From NCBI RefSeq assembly GCF_012863495.1, contig NZ_JAAVJL010000002.1, positions 312,501-376,500 on the forward strand: DNA of 64,000 bases, read 5' to 3'. The translations under genes and the position numbers were made by a program. Every line of letters starts with the position of its first letter. Position 1 is the first letter of the stretch. Below the pieces are notes generated by a model. It saw only the letters and a list, made by a program, of their open reading frames with translations. It was not told where the DNA came from and searched no databases. Below, one piece after another: positions 10,201 to 19,145 of this stretch. Source of the DNA: Pseudanabaena yagii GIHE-NHR1 (GTDB lineage Bacteria; Cyanobacteriota; Cyanobacteriia; Pseudanabaenales; Pseudanabaenaceae).

Positions 10201-10814
10201 CCACTCATATCGGGGTTGAACTTATAAATGACCGTGCGATCGGCATTCAAAAAGCTTTTGACATCTTGGACAATGGTTTCATAAATTTTATTGAGATCTA
10301 AGAATTGCCTGACATGGAGCGCTATTGTGGAAATTAAGGTCTCTTGCTGCTGCGATCGCTGAAGCTTCCGAAGGAGAGTAAACCTTTCTAATAAGCTATG
10401 AATACTGCGACAAAATGAAGCGAAATTAATTTCATCCTTAATTAAATAGTCGGCAGCCCCTAGCTTGATTGCATTTGCCGCAGCAATTCCATCCTTATAC
10501 AAAGTCACAATAATCACTGGCAATTTGGGATCGGTAGCACCTTCACCAATTACCTCCAAAAAATTCAGTCCATTCCCATCAGGCAATCTAAAGTCAAGGA
10601 TCACTAAATCTATCAAATGCGATCGCCATATATTAATTGCTTCTTCTAAACTACGTGCCTCTAAAATTTGATAATTAATAGTGATGTCAGATTGTAAATA
10701 TCGACGATAAATAGTCAGATGACTTTCACTATCCTCCACAATCAAAACGGTGATGCGGGAATTTAATGGCTGTGAGTAGGTGTAAGGAATCTGACTATTT
10801 GAAGAATTAGACAT
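7230..10814 (-). CDS. Hybrid histidine kinase with DXCF-type cyanobacteriochrome GAF domain (REC-GAF-PAS-HK-REC-REC-HPt)
   Basis: A 1194-residue cytoplasmic multi-domain kinase. Domains: receiver (~22-145, Asp74), GAF (~160-338), coiled coil, PAS (~370-487), HisKA ([10 protein letters not shown], His515), HATPase ([21 protein letters not shown]), a degenerate receiver, a complete receiver ([10 protein letters not shown], Asp939) and HPt ([12 protein letters not shown], His1133). The GAF domain has a D-S-C-F motif (Cys228) and a C-H motif (Cys256) within [20 protein letters not shown], followed by [10 protein letters not shown]. These are the two bilin-linking positions of DXCF cyanobacteriochromes. 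Blue/green-type photosensing is therefore inferred, with a full intramolecular phosphorelay. It lies convergent to nblS. Confidence 0.85.
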   Translation of the reverse strand: MSNSSNSQIPYTYSQPLNSRITVLIVEDSESHLTIYRRYLQSDITINYQILEARSLEEAINIWRSHLIDLVILDFRLPDGNGLNFLEVIGEGATDPKLPVIIVTLYKDGIAAANAIKLGAADYLIKDEINFASFCRSIHSLLERFTLLRKLQRSQQQETLISTIALHVRQFLDLNKIYETIVQDVKSFLNADRTVIYKFNPDMSGNIVAEAVDQPWVASLHSNIVDSCFRDNLGGEYRQGKIFVANDIYHANLSNCHIQLLEKFQVRANLVVPILLPQVSNHLNGSTTANQLTNSQSLWGLLIVHQCSQIRNWEELDLRLLQQLSVQLAIAIHQAELYQNLQQLNSSLEEKIQQRTAELLDREQKLRQSEDLLKTSFDNAPVGMATLSLEGKFLTVNQEICKIYGYSANELLQKYAFEITHPDYVHLTLSCLNRLLSGESTNDSIEKQYLHKNGTAIDAVSHVSLVNGIDNKPIQFVVSVEDVTERKQNEAKLSAAKVAEAANKAKSEFLAAMSHEIRTPMNAVIGMTGLLSNTPLSEQQQQFVSVIRQGGEVLLSVINKILDFSQIESGEIEIEENTFDLHCLIEEILELMASSAEEKSLELSLLIDIDVPQSIISDATCLRQILVNLIGNAIKFTDNGEVAITVTATLLDQATNTYQLNFTVRDTGIGIAPEAIARLFKPFSQADSSITRQYGGTGLGLAISKELCHLMGGDIQVESEVGQGATFRFSICARAINTEPLAIAPALKHKQILVIHTNRTVQQIILTYGQLWGMVVHSAYSEVEALKYLELSDFDAIVIDQNLQSINVLDLASNIHDIFSSLPIILLSSVVNNHAGSSNLFSDYLTKPITRSKLYNSFLNLFTEDNSQKIIQPYQDLTVTNHFADNYPLRTLIVEDNSINQQILLLMLERLGYQCDAVANGLEAVHALERHSYDLVFMDIQMPTMDGLTACRNIRQLCDRNPWIVGLSANAFRESRDIALAAGMNDYLTKPLKIEDLVITLQRVAERLQIKTNFNAPTLDLMKLRSPSQEYTNKLSSQYIDHITQLPETLLNQYQPKQKDESLNHQVSAQLLSSIDGLDIINPISLDILEQCVGKSHTSEIINSYLAESARAITSMQQAFQQLDFSTISFENHSLKGGCGTLGADRMMAICKELSSLCKSSDHTSKLKIIELAIQQLEIEYNKVYQFFHEDNSN

Positions 10815-10886
10815 TGACTATTTATAAAAATTAAATACCCCACTAGTGCATTATAGACATGTTTTCTCGATTAGCTTTTATTTGGC

Positions 10887-11174
10887 TTAAGCCCAATCAT
10901 CTTGCCCTTCGTCTTGAGCCATATAAACTTTACCGATCGCATGAATTGCTTTTGTTTTAGTAAATAACTCTTCTTCAGTAAATTGCCATTTGGTAAGCAC
11001 TTTGATCAAATCTGCTTGAATATCCCGCGCTCCCATAAAACCTTTGTAACGAATAATTAAACGGGCAAGATCGGCAAAATCACGATTACTAGGTGAATTT
11101 TGCGTTAATAAATCGTTTAGGATTTGCCGATCCTTAGTGTATTGGGGATGTCTTTGATCTTTAATTTCTGCCAT
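10887..11174 (-). CDS. DUF3288 family protein
   Basis: A 95-residue soluble protein (MAEIKDQRHPQYTKDR... GARDIQADLIKVL... FTEEELFTKTKAIHAIGKVY) that I recognise as the cyanobacterial DUF3288 family; its function is unknown. The start is the ATG at 11174. The open frame continues upstream to 11261, but those codons run through a perfect hairpin (11193-11235) that lies in the 5' leader, so the longer start is very unlikely. The hairpin ends 18 bases upstream of the ATG and could affect translation or mRNA stability. Confidence 0.8.
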   Translation of the reverse strand: MAEIKDQRHPQYTKDRQILNDLLTQNSPSNRDFADLARLIIRYKGFMGARDIQADLIKVLTKWQFTEEELFTKTKAIHAIGKVYMAQDEGQDDWA

Positions 11175-11192
11175 AGATTTGTAAACCTCCAT

Positions 11193-11235
11193 AATGAAAT
11201 ATGTGGTGCGGCTTTGCCGCACCACATATTTCATT
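11193..11235. repeat. Perfect 20-bp hairpin (GC-TTT-GC centre)
   Basis: The arms at 11193-11212 and 11216-11235 are exactly complementary around a TTT loop. It sits between the DUF3288 gene and the next upstream gene on the same strand, in the DUF3288 leader. Confidence 0.8.
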
Positions 11236-11250
11236 CTATTAAAATAAATT

Positions 11251-11283
11251 TTTGAAATCACGGTTTTGCCGCGATTTCAAACG
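11251..11283. repeat. Partly decayed hairpin at the end of the 395-residue membrane protein gene
   Basis: The arms TTTGAAATCACGG and CCGCGATTTCAAA have one mismatch, and the centre (GG-TTTT-G-CC) looks like a mutated GC-TTT-GC core. It lies 11 bases past the stop of the gene ending at 11294 and may have served as its terminator. Confidence 0.55.
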
Positions 11284-11293
11284 TTGGAAAAAC

Positions 11294-12481
11294 TTAATTT
11301 CTCAAAATGATTACTTCATTGCCAGTAACAGGACTGCGGGCAATTAAATGATTTTGGGCATCAGCAACCAATAACTTCTTGAAATTGAGCGATCGCGTTC
11401 TATTTTGTAAGTCTGTTACCAATTGCGTCTGTTTTTGAGGATCTAATTGATACCAACCGTCATTAAGAGCCACAATCAAGCGACCACGCTTAAAGTTAGT
11501 TTGCACAGAACCCAACAAAGATTCGCCATATTGATTCGCGACTTCTGATACTTGGGTTTGGATCTTGGCGATCGCAATTTGCTCAGCCGTTAATGGAGCA
11601 TCACCACGCTCTGGCTTTACCAAATCATTGACTGAGGGTGCTGGCTTTGCCGCAGGAGCAGACTTGACAGCATTAGGTTGCTTTTGGGCAACAGTACTCA
11701 CTGGTGCTGGAGACTTAGCAGCAGTTTTGAGGTTTTGGCTATGGGCATGGGAAGGCTTGAGGATGATCAGCAGTGAGAACAAAGTCACTAGAGCGACGGT
11801 TCCCGCCCGTTTATCGAGAATGCGTTTCACATCGTCAGACAGTGGAACCTGTGTCGCAATACCACTAATTGAGCGCCAGATAGGTGCTGTTGCCGTAACA
11901 GTTTTTTTCCAAGCATCATTTTCTTGGAGCTTTTCCCAAGACTCAACTAATGATGGGGTTGCTGCTGCCTTAGTCGAAACCTTTTGCCAAATATTTGTAG
12001 CGATCGGATCAAGCTTATCTACGGAGAATTGGAGAAATTCTAAAATCTTGGGTGTGACTTGCTCTTTGACAAATTTCCAAGCAATACCAAACTCTTGTTT
12101 AACCTGTGCAGCCAATTCTGAGGTTTCAGGTGAAGCATTGAGCAGAGCCGCAGGTTCACCCGTCGCATCAAGGGCAACCTCTTGATTTTCTAAGCTTTGT
12201 TGTAGTTTTGTTAAAGCCACAATTAAAGCAGCGATCGCCTTAGCAGAAATGCTTTTGCCAGTCTGAAGCGCTTTATCTAAGGTTGGGTTATCACTTATTT
12301 TGCTTGTGTCAGTCGCCGCATCTGATGACGTTAACTTAGTTTGCAGATTCTGCAAGGCAGGAAGCAAACTTTTAACCAGCTTCAGTAATAGTGCTTGCAA
12401 CTGTGGCTGAACCTTTGTCCAAGTTTGCCCCACTTGCTGAGAAACGCGATCAATTACTTCTTTAGTTTTGTTATCAGCCAC
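11294..12481 (-). CDS. Hypothetical protein with one central membrane segment
   Basis: 395 residues, family not recognised. The N-terminal ~210 residues are helical and rich in Gln/Lys/Leu. One transmembrane helix follows (~222-242, GTVALVTLFSLLIILK), then an Ala/Pro/Lys-rich linker, then a C-terminal domain of ~110 residues (SEVANQYGESLLGSVQTNF, RLIVALNDGWYQLDP). That last part looks like a compact extracytoplasmic or lumenal domain. The start is GTG at 12481, supported by a strong AGGAGG six bases upstream, which is unusually clear for this genome. An out-of-frame ATG overlaps it. Confidence 0.75.
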   Translation of the reverse strand: MADNKTKEVIDRVSQQVGQTWTKVQPQLQALLLKLVKSLLPALQNLQTKLTSSDAATDTSKISDNPTLDKALQTGKSISAKAIAALIVALTKLQQSLENQEVALDATGEPAALLNASPETSELAAQVKQEFGIAWKFVKEQVTPKILEFLQFSVDKLDPIATNIWQKVSTKAAATPSLVESWEKLQENDAWKKTVTATAPIWRSISGIATQVPLSDDVKRILDKRAGTVALVTLFSLLIILKPSHAHSQNLKTAAKSPAPVSTVAQKQPNAVKSAPAAKPAPSVNDLVKPERGDAPLTAEQIAIAKIQTQVSEVANQYGESLLGSVQTNFKRGRLIVALNDGWYQLDPQKQTQLVTDLQNRTRSLNFKKLLVADAQNHLIARSPVTGNEVIILRN

Positions 12482-12590
12482 ATCTGCCTCCTGTCACAAT
12501 TCACACGACTGCCATGTAAAGTATCACAAATTATGCAGGGAGAATAACATATCTTGAGGAGTTTCTTAAGCATTTACAGTGCGTTGCAGT

Positions 12591-12663
12591 GAATTAAAAA
12601 CCAGAGAAATTTTTGAAAGTGCGGCTAAGCCACGCTTTCAAAAATTTCTCTGGTTTTTAATTC
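12591..12663. repeat. Long hairpin, 35-bp arms with two mismatches (GC-TAA-GC centre)
   Basis: The arms at 12591-12625 and 12629-12663 begin GAATTAAAAACCAGAG and are complementary apart from two positions near the loop. It lies in the 469-bp gap between the divergent membrane-protein and glycosyltransferase genes, which otherwise holds only the composite repeat at 12676. Confidence 0.8.
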
Positions 12664-12675
12664 TGTAAGTACCAT

Positions 12676-12805
12676 TAACGTCAGTTCGGGTTAAGCTGGC
12701 AAATTTTAAAAATCCAAAAGTAAAAGCCTTGCTTAGCAAGGCTTTTACTTTTGGGCTTTGAGAGAGGGTTTGCATAGCAAACCCTCTCTCAAAGCCCGTT
12801 TCAAA
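12676..12805 (+). repeat. Composite repeat B, copy 1 (empty site for MITE-A)
   Basis: It begins TTAACGTCAGTTCGGGTTAA and carries two abutting perfect hairpins: 12714-12754 (19-bp arms, TTA loop) and 12753-12797 (21-bp arms, ATA loop). A second copy with the same order lies at 61535-61788, and a truncated inverted one at 47478. The right terminal repeat seen in copy 2 is missing here. At the TA of 12692-12693, copy 2 carries an inserted MITE-A. Confidence 0.85.
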
Positions 12806-12950
12806 AAAGAGCCGACATCGCTGATCCGCCGCTATTTTTGCAAAATATAAAGACTTAGTAACAAGTACAAGGTTTGGTACAACCTCTTTTGGCTTTATAG
12901 TTAACTAAGCATAGCTACTTACGTTCCTACCAAACATTACCTAAAATATC

Positions 12951-14138
12951 ATGCGTATTCTTGCTCTAGCTTGGGAGTTCCCCCCGCGCATCATTGGAGG
13001 AATTTCTCGTCACGTAGCGGAGCTATATCCTGAAGTTGTTAAGCGCGGACATGAGGTGCATTTAATCACCGTTGCGGTTGAAAATGAGCCATTAGAAACA
13101 ATTGCTGATGGGATTTATGTACACCGTATTGATGTTGAAAAAAATCATGATTTTTTTCAATGGGTGGTGCAAATGAACATCAATATGTCGAAATTTGCCA
13201 GAGATTTTTTAGCTCAAAATCCTATTGATCTCGTTCATGCCCATGATTGGCTAGTCGAAGAAACCGCGATCGCTATAACTACGGAATTGCAAATCCCCTT
13301 AGTTGCCACTATTCACGCTACGGAATATGGAAGATGTAACGGAATTCATAATGATACGCAAAGATATATCCATCAAAAAGAAATTAAGCTAACGCAATCC
13401 GCTCAGAGAGTGATTGTCTGTTCAGAATATATGCGGGGCGAACTGCAACGGGCACTCGACTGTCCTGCATCCAAGACTGACGTGGTTTACAACGGGTTGA
13501 GCGTTGAGCGGTGGAAAAATATTACTGATGCCCATCAAATCCCCTTTGATCGCCTTGCACTGCGTGAGCAATATGCGAAACCCGAAGAAGCAATTATTTA
13601 CTATGTGGGGCGGATCACTTTTGAGAAAGGGATTTATGTATTGCTCAATGCTATGCCAAAGGTAATCGCTGCAATGGGCGATCGCGTTCGCCTCGTAATT
13701 ATTGGTACGGGCGATGCTTATTCTATTCTATTGCAGCGACAAGCTTGGGATTTAGGGATTTACCATAAAGTGTTATTTACAGGATTTATGGCAGATGCTG
13801 ATCTCTGGAAGTTTCAAACGATCGCTAGCTGTGCCGTCTTTCCGAGCCTATATGAACCCTTTGGTATTGTTGCTTTAGAGAGTTTTGCTGCCAAGATTCC
13901 CCTTGTTGTTTCTAATACAGGTGGCTTACCTGAAGTTGTGCGTCATGGGTTTACAGGAATTGTCACACTAGTTAATGATGCGAATTCTTTAGCTGATGGG
14001 ATTATTCGGGTTCTGAGCGATCGCGAATATGGTCAATCCTTGGTCAATAATGCTCAAACTGACCTAAAGGAGCGCTTTGCATGGGATCGACTTGCGGCTC
14101 AGACTGAATCGGTATTCTTGAAGGTATTAAAGACTTAG
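12951..14138 (+). CDS. Glycosyltransferase family 4 protein
   Basis: A 395-residue retaining GT-B glycosyltransferase. The N-terminal domain opens with MRILALAWEFPPRIIGGISRH (glycine-rich acceptor-side loop) and contains DLVHAHDWL. The C-terminal domain holds YYVGRITFEKGIYVLL (nucleotide-sugar binding) and the EX7E motif EPFGIVALE. It resembles glycogen-synthase-like GT4 enzymes of cyanobacteria that use nucleotide sugars, but sugar and acceptor cannot be read from the sequence. No other polysaccharide gene is adjacent, so the pathway is open. Confidence 0.85.
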   Translation: MRILALAWEFPPRIIGGISRHVAELYPEVVKRGHEVHLITVAVENEPLETIADGIYVHRIDVEKNHDFFQWVVQMNINMSKFARDFLAQNPIDLVHAHDWLVEETAIAITTELQIPLVATIHATEYGRCNGIHNDTQRYIHQKEIKLTQSAQRVIVCSEYMRGELQRALDCPASKTDVVYNGLSVERWKNITDAHQIPFDRLALREQYAKPEEAIIYYVGRITFEKGIYVLLNAMPKVIAAMGDRVRLVIIGTGDAYSILLQRQAWDLGIYHKVLFTGFMADADLWKFQTIASCAVFPSLYEPFGIVALESFAAKIPLVVSNTGGLPEVVRHGFTGIVTLVNDANSLADGIIRVLSDREYGQSLVNNAQTDLKERFAWDRLAAQTESVFLKVLKT

Positions 14139-14223
14139 ATCTACTTCCGCAGGATTACGCAAGTTTAGTATTACGAGGTATTGTGAGGATTTCTCAACGC
14201 TTCTAAGCACTTTGGGAATGAAC

Positions 14224-14430
14224 TTATACAAGTTGCCAATTAGGAGTTGGCAAGGGGTTGGCAGGCAAAAGTGAAGACTTATTTGGTGCTTGATGGCGTA
14301 ATCCTGATGGTGATGGCAAAAACGATAAAATTACTGTGAGACAGGCGATCGCCACCATGCTGCCAATAAAGAACTTGGCAAACCATAATTCATTAATATC
14401 TTGATCAGAATGCAAATTTTGAGGAGCCAT
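14224..14430 (-). CDS. Small hypothetical membrane protein
   Basis: 68 residues with one hydrophobic helix (~20-42, FFIGSMVAIACLTVILSFL) and a Pro/Ser/Leu-rich tail. The ATG at 14430 is preceded by a GAGG-like stretch, and the neighbouring gene on the same strand lies 64 bp upstream. No family is recognised. The composition (Met-Ala-Pro-Gln start, single helix) is like many cyanobacterial small membrane proteins. Confidence 0.55.
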   Translation of the reverse strand: MAPQNLHSDQDINELWFAKFFIGSMVAIACLTVILSFLPSPSGLRHQAPNKSSLLPANPLPTPNWQLV

Positions 14431-14494
14431 ATTAATCTTGTTGAGAATGTGTTGAGAAGGCTATCTAGCTAGGATAGCTGGTACTAGAGACGGA

Positions 14495-15148
14495 TCAGTT
14501 TACAAAAGGAGTTCCCCAAAAGTTCCAGTTTTCTTTGTTAAATGGCGATCGCCACTTGGCAATCAGGCTTCTTTCTAGCTGTTGTCGAGGGCGAGTGGAT
14601 GAAGGGGCATCCCACCAAAAGGTCATAACAACTTGGTTTGGGAGGTTGTGGGTATTATGTAGTTCTCGGTAATTTAGAAGATATCGCTTACAGTCATGAA
14701 GCCCTTTCCATCGTTTATGAGAACGACAGGTCTCTCCTATATACAGTAGCACGGGTAATTGAGATGACGCGACTAGATCGATAACAAAGTATACACAGGC
14801 ATCTCCAGCATCGGCACTGGGTAAACGATAGAACTCAGCGGGTTGAAATGGTAGGGCAAAAGGATTGATTGCATGGGGATCGCAGTGACTAGACGGGATG
14901 TCAAATAGAGAAGTTTGGGTGGCGGGGATCATTGTGGTGATGGAATCTTGATATTTAGCGATCGCTTGTTTCCATACCTGCAACGACTGACTTCCCATTT
15001 CATAACTCGCACCACTGTCATAGACTCGTGTACTCCGCTGAATCCCTTCACTAAAGAGCGATCCCTGTTCATAGCTAGATCCAGACAAGGGAGTTAAGCC
15101 CTTTGTCTCTAGGTTATTACTGTTATAGGGGGTGGGGCGATCGCTCAT
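14495..15148 (-). CDS. GIY-YIG-like nuclease family protein
   Basis: 217 residues. The first ~110 residues are low-similarity and polar. The second half reads DACVYFVIDLV...LPVLLYIGETCRSHKRW...HDCKRYLLNY and ends LERSLIAKWRSPFNKENW. The VYFV / LLYIGET / R...W pattern followed by a late Glu (LERSLI) fits the GIY-YIG nuclease fold. If so, the family cleaves DNA with a Tyr, Arg and Glu at the active site. Whether this protein is active is not certain. It stands alone, with an ATG start overlapping a HIP1 site. Confidence 0.55.
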   Translation of the reverse strand: MSDRPTPYNSNNLETKGLTPLSGSSYEQGSLFSEGIQRSTRVYDSGASYEMGSQSLQVWKQAIAKYQDSITTMIPATQTSLFDIPSSHCDPHAINPFALPFQPAEFYRLPSADAGDACVYFVIDLVASSQLPVLLYIGETCRSHKRWKGLHDCKRYLLNYRELHNTHNLPNQVVMTFWWDAPSSTRPRQQLERSLIAKWRSPFNKENWNFWGTPFVN

Positions 15149-15212
15149 GACTTGAAGCTGAATATGTTAAGTGGTTTATCACTGCTAGTTTAAACCTACG
15201 CTACCAAAAAGA

Positions 15213-15290
15213 GAGTGGATGTAGCACGGGCGAAGCCCGCGCTACATCCACTCAAAACTCAGTAAATTCCGTTAGCATTGCGTAAGCGAT
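15213..15290 (-). repeat. Relic of MITE-C with a different internal hairpin
   Basis: Bases 15254-15286 read in reverse are CTTACGCAATGCTAACGG then AATTTACTGAGTTTT, matching the left end of the element at 20941 almost exactly. The adjacent hairpin 15213-15253 (19-bp arms, GAA loop, one G:T mismatch) occupies the place where the other copy has an unrelated hairpin. Beyond it the sequence no longer shows a clear second terminal repeat. Confidence 0.65.
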
Positions 15291-15297
15291 GTTGAAA

Positions 15298-15391
15298 TAG
15301 CGGGGTTGGCACTGGGGCACAGCCCTACCCAAAATTTAAATTATTCAGGTAGGGGCAGGCAATCCCCCCGTGGTTGCCCTGCTGTGCTAGC
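15298..15391. repeat. GGGGCA/TTGCCC-type intergenic repeat
   Basis: This stretch contains GGTAGGGGCAGGCAATCC followed by CCCCGTGGTTGCCC, and a preceding GCACTGGGGCACAGCCCTACCC. It resembles widespread non-coding cyanobacterial repeats of the same composition. No gene is visible in 15149-15441. Confidence 0.5.
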
Positions 15392-15436
15392 GGCAAGAAA
15401 TTCATACCCTGAGTTCCATGTAACACCAGTTATAAG

Positions 15437-15475
15437 AGGTTTTATTTCCCTGCCGAAGTCAGGGAAATAAAACCT
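15437..15475. terminator. Hairpin overlapping the 3' end of the propeller-AlkD gene
   Basis: 16-bp perfect arms (AGGTTTTATTTCCCTG and complement) around CCGAAGT. The TAA of the minus-strand gene (15442-15444) and its last ten or so codons lie within the stem, so the terminal residues GFISLTSAGK are encoded by the inverted repeat. Confidence 0.75.
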
Positions 15476-17499
15476 TTTTGCATTAAATATTCCTGTCGCT
15501 GTGGTTGCTCGAAATGCTCGATCGCATAGCGCAACATTACCCTCGGCATCTGTGGGGCATATTGATCTAGGAAGTTGACTAAAACCTGTCGATCCTGTTT
15601 GCCCACTTCTCGCAGCATCCAGCCCACTGCCTTGTGAATGAGATCATGGGGATGATTTAGTAATATTTGGGCGATCGCCAAAGTATCTTCATAGGAGTGA
15701 TTTTTAATCAATTCACCTGTAGTGACGATCGCAATACGTTGTTCCCATAGATTAGAAGATTGTGCTAATTGATAGAGGATTTGGCGATCGCGTGATAAAA
15801 GATATTTGCCTAAAATGGGACGACAACTAATATCCACAAGATCCCAATTATTCACAGCCTTGGTATGGGCAAGATAAAAGTCAATGATCGCTTGTTGCTT
15901 TTCAGAATTCGCCTTAGGTAACTGATAGGTGAGGATCAATAAACCTGTGAGCCTTTCTTCATGCCATTCACCAGCTAGTAATTGGGCGATCTCACTGAAC
16001 TCTAAATTACGATATTTTTTAGCAAGTTGACGCTGGACAGGCACAGTAATTCCTAAAAAGCGATCGCCTTCCCCATATTCCCCTTTACCTGTCTTGAAGT
16101 AACGCGCCAGTGCGATCGCTTTCTCAGGATTAGCAAGGGCTTGTAGCTCTGTTTGCAAGGTAGACAGAGCGAGATTTGGTTGTTCGGCTAGTTTAGGGGA
16201 TTTTGTCGCAGGTGATGGTGAAGATGCAGGTGACGTGGCAATTGGTCGCTTGGTAATGGTCACTGGTTGAGCAGGATTGGCAATTGCGATCAGATCAAAA
16301 CAGGCGATCGTTCCCTCCGTAGTAGTCAGATAAAGGCGATCGCCAACACAGCGCATTGCCAAAGCTACACCACAACTAAGGGGATACTTCCATAAACGTT
16401 CACCTGCGCGATTAAAGGCATAGAGATCGGCTTGATGATCGGCGACAAAAATAGTCTGTTGATCATCCGTGAGCGTACAAGCATAGGGTGCACCGTCACA
16501 TAGCGCTAAGACTTTAATCTCTGTCGTTTTTGCCTTAATGTCTCCCGACTTTTGTAATTCATAGAGATGATGATCGCCCGTACCGATAATGATCGTATCT
16601 TCCGTTAAAACTCCACATAAAACGCAGGCTGTGGCATAAGTCCATAACAACTTACCAGTTGCGATCGCATAGGCGGCGACTCCCTGATGGTTTCCCCGAT
16701 ACAGAGCATAGTCATCGGACTGCAAGAACCAAGAATGTCCACTGGCTACCTGTTGTTGCCATTGCACTTGTAATTGATGATTAAGCTGCGTAATTCTGCC
16801 ATATACATCGCTAATATGTAAGCGATCGCCATAACTATCTAGTCCATAGATCAGAAAGTCATACCAAAGAGAAACCGCTTCGGAACGACAGTTATACACA
16901 ACTTGGGGCAACTTCCCAATTAGATTGTAGAGATTGCCATCATCACAGGTAGCATAGATCCCCTGTGAATTTCCCGTCAGACAGCGTGTCGTCTTGGGTA
17001 GTTGCCAACGATTATGGATCTGTCCATCGGGCGCAAAAGTCAAAATCAGACCATCACGGTTTCCTGTCCAGATCGTTTGCTCATCTGCCCATAAAGCCCA
17101 TGTGCCAACTTTCCAACTTCCCTTTTCATTGGGAGGTGTATATTCCCATAATGGATTTAGAGCTTTAGGTAAGGGTGGCTTATCCCTCCTCATGTTATAG
17201 CCGATCGCTTTCCCTTCGATATAAAATAAGGGACGGATATGTAGCCAATCTGCGTCGTTAAAGCAGCGATCGTAATGGTAGCTAGAGGGACTTTCTATAC
17301 AATAAAACTGTAAATAGTCCAATTCAGGAAAATCCTTGATATTCACCAATGAATCTCGACCTTCGGTCGAACCATAGTCATATTCAAAAGCTCTACGGGA
17401 TTCGTTAGGATGTGGACAGAACATAACACCAGCTAATCCGCCCGTAGTCACTGATTCTAAAATTAGAGCCTTGGGAACTCGATGGATGAAATAAGACAT
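15442..17499 (-). CDS. Fusion of a PQQ/WD-like beta-propeller with an AlkD-type DNA alkylation repair (HEAT-like) domain
   Basis: About 685 residues from the ATG at 17499, which has GAGAGG seven bases upstream; the longer frame to 17514 lacks this. Layout: ~100-residue N-terminal region, beta-propeller-like repeats (LWADEQTIWTGNRDG, IYATCDDGNLYNL, TGKLLWTYAT, LYLTTTEGTIACFD), a Pro/Ser linker, then ~230 residues of AlkD-like HEAT repeats. In the AlkD part, NWDLVD and WEQRIAI keep the Trp, Asp and Arg that in AlkD glycosylases act on alkylated bases (Trp557, Asp561, Arg593 counted from 17514). It follows the WGR gene by 21 bp. Role in alkylated DNA repair is inferred. Confidence 0.8.
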   Translation of the reverse strand: MSYFIHRVPKALILESVTTGGLAGVMFCPHPNESRRAFEYDYGSTEGRDSLVNIKDFPELDYLQFYCIESPSSYHYDRCFNDADWLHIRPLFYIEGKAIGYNMRRDKPPLPKALNPLWEYTPPNEKGSWKVGTWALWADEQTIWTGNRDGLILTFAPDGQIHNRWQLPKTTRCLTGNSQGIYATCDDGNLYNLIGKLPQVVYNCRSEAVSLWYDFLIYGLDSYGDRLHISDVYGRITQLNHQLQVQWQQQVASGHSWFLQSDDYALYRGNHQGVAAYAIATGKLLWTYATACVLCGVLTEDTIIIGTGDHHLYELQKSGDIKAKTTEIKVLALCDGAPYACTLTDDQQTIFVADHQADLYAFNRAGERLWKYPLSCGVALAMRCVGDRLYLTTTEGTIACFDLIAIANPAQPVTITKRPIATSPASSPSPATKSPKLAEQPNLALSTLQTELQALANPEKAIALARYFKTGKGEYGEGDRFLGITVPVQRQLAKKYRNLEFSEIAQLLAGEWHEERLTGLLILTYQLPKANSEKQQAIIDFYLAHTKAVNNWDLVDISCRPILGKYLLSRDRQILYQLAQSSNLWEQRIAIVTTGELIKNHSYEDTLAIAQILLNHPHDLIHKAVGWMLREVGKQDRQVLVNFLDQYAPQMPRVMLRYAIEHFEQPQRQEYLMQKGFISLTSAGK

Positions 17500-17520
17500 A
17501 CGCGCACCTCTCAATTGTGG

Positions 17521-18972
17521 TTAACTTTCATAGCGCTTAATATCACCATAGACCCGATAGAAGCCTCCTCTTGCTGCTTCTCTTAATTCCTGTACCCAAT
17601 ATTTCGCTCCCTCTTCACGAATGTCACGAGGAAACTGCACAAACCAGTCTGAATGATATCCTTCCGAAATAGCATGGATTTTGAGTTCACTCCCTTTCCG
17701 AATACATTCGACAATTACACCTTGCGATGATTGATGATCGGCGGTGCGAGTAGTTTCTAGAGGGGTATTCACGACCACAGCGTGGGGAAGATTACTCGTG
17801 TTCGTTTGTCGCACTTGAGGAACTTGTCCCTGTTGAGCAGAGGTGATCGCATTTTGGGAAGCATCCATACAGGCTAATACGCCATCGGTTGTCACCAGAT
17901 AGAGCCGATCATCGAGAAACTGCATGGATAGGGCTGAGCCACAACCTGTGCCTAATTTCCATAGTCGCTTGCCTGAGGCGGCGAAACAGTAGATTGCGGA
18001 GGAGTTATCGCCTGCAAAGACATAGTTTCCATTGGGCGAAGTGGCACAGCAATAGACCGAGGCATCGCAGCTATAAATCTGTTGTACATTACCCTGTGTA
18101 TCCATGCGATAGAGCTTCTTCGCAGAAGTGCCTGCATAGACTCCGCTATGATCTAGCCAACCAAATAAAACCATGCCCTCCGTTGATTGATGCCATAGTT
18201 GTCGTCCCGCTTGCAAGTCATAGGCAGTGACTCCGCCGCTATGTCCATGATAGATATTTTGGCGATCGCAACGTACCATCCAGCCTGCTTGCCCTTGGCT
18301 AAGGCGCGTCCATTGCTCGCCTGTAGGTTCGATTTTGACGATCGCCCCATTGGCATCAGAAACTGCTAATGTGCCATCGCAAATATCGAGCCAGTAAATA
18401 TCAATCTGGGAGTCAATTTCATAGGCAAGTCGAGGAAATTTACCACTGAGATCATAGACATTGCCATCATCACAGCCTACATAAATCCACATATCATCGG
18501 CAACAATGCACTTTACCCCGTCGGGTAGTTGGTATTGGTTATTTACTTTTCCCTCATGGTCGAGGTTAAATACTTGTCCTGCTTGATTGCCTAACCAGCA
18601 GCGATCGCGATCAATAAAAATCCCAAAGGCGGCTGAGTTGGCGCGAAATGACCATAAAATCGGGGCGCGACTAGTGACGGTGGCAGGCGTACTCTCAATG
18701 GATCGCAAGGTAGGCGATCGCTTTTTACGTGCGCCCATGACCGCAGGGGCATAGCCCTTATGGATTTTCTCATTGATTTTTTTGGCGGCTTCTTTCTGCG
18801 CTTTTTCGGTAGTGGGATAGGCTTTAGTTTGCTGCTGCCCTTTATCGCCAATCCTGCCATAGCGAATCTTGACTTCTACGCCTTCAACAATAACTTCATA
18901 AAACTTATGTGCGCCCTGATCGCCTTCTGACAGTTCCAGATAGGTGATGTTGTCTGGAGTATTTGCATCCAT
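17521..18972 (-). CDS. WGR domain plus beta-propeller protein
   Basis: 483 residues. The N-terminal ~85 residues are a WGR domain (FYEVIVEGVEVKIRYGRIGDKGQ...AYPTTEKAQKEAAKKINEK), a nucleic-acid-binding module known from PARPs and bacterial MolR-type proteins. A basic linker (GARKKRS) follows, then propeller-like repeats paralogous to those in the next gene (IYVGCDDGNVYDLSG, LYLVTTDGVLACMD). The C-terminal ~65 residues (VIVECIRKGSELKIHAI...QFPRDIREEGAKYWVQELREAARGG) form a conserved module I have seen in cyanobacterial WGR proteins but cannot name. First gene of a two-gene operon with the propeller-AlkD fusion. Confidence 0.8.
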   Translation of the reverse strand: MDANTPDNITYLELSEGDQGAHKFYEVIVEGVEVKIRYGRIGDKGQQQTKAYPTTEKAQKEAAKKINEKIHKGYAPAVMGARKKRSPTLRSIESTPATVTSRAPILWSFRANSAAFGIFIDRDRCWLGNQAGQVFNLDHEGKVNNQYQLPDGVKCIVADDMWIYVGCDDGNVYDLSGKFPRLAYEIDSQIDIYWLDICDGTLAVSDANGAIVKIEPTGEQWTRLSQGQAGWMVRCDRQNIYHGHSGGVTAYDLQAGRQLWHQSTEGMVLFGWLDHSGVYAGTSAKKLYRMDTQGNVQQIYSCDASVYCCATSPNGNYVFAGDNSSAIYCFAASGKRLWKLGTGCGSALSMQFLDDRLYLVTTDGVLACMDASQNAITSAQQGQVPQVRQTNTSNLPHAVVVNTPLETTRTADHQSSQGVIVECIRKGSELKIHAISEGYHSDWFVQFPRDIREEGAKYWVQELREAARGGFYRVYGDIKRYES

Positions 18973-19114
18973 ACCGTCCCACTCTGCAATTTCACGATGT
19001 AATAGTTAGTCTGTCCTATCAACTAACCGTAAAAGTATTTGCATTACAAATCTTGAAAATACAACCGCCAAATCAGTTATTGAGCTAACTGTTCTTTTCC
19101 GTTAATCACTAAAC

Positions 19115-19145
19115 AAAAAAGGGTTCGCAATGCGAACCCTTTTTT
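19115..19145. terminator. Terminator hairpin of exbB (GC-AAT-GC centre)
   Basis: Perfect 14-bp arms (AAAAAAGGGTTCGC) around AAT, with T/A runs on both sides, so it can work in both directions. The stop codon of the exbB-type gene (19144-19146) overlaps the right arm. Confidence 0.85.
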
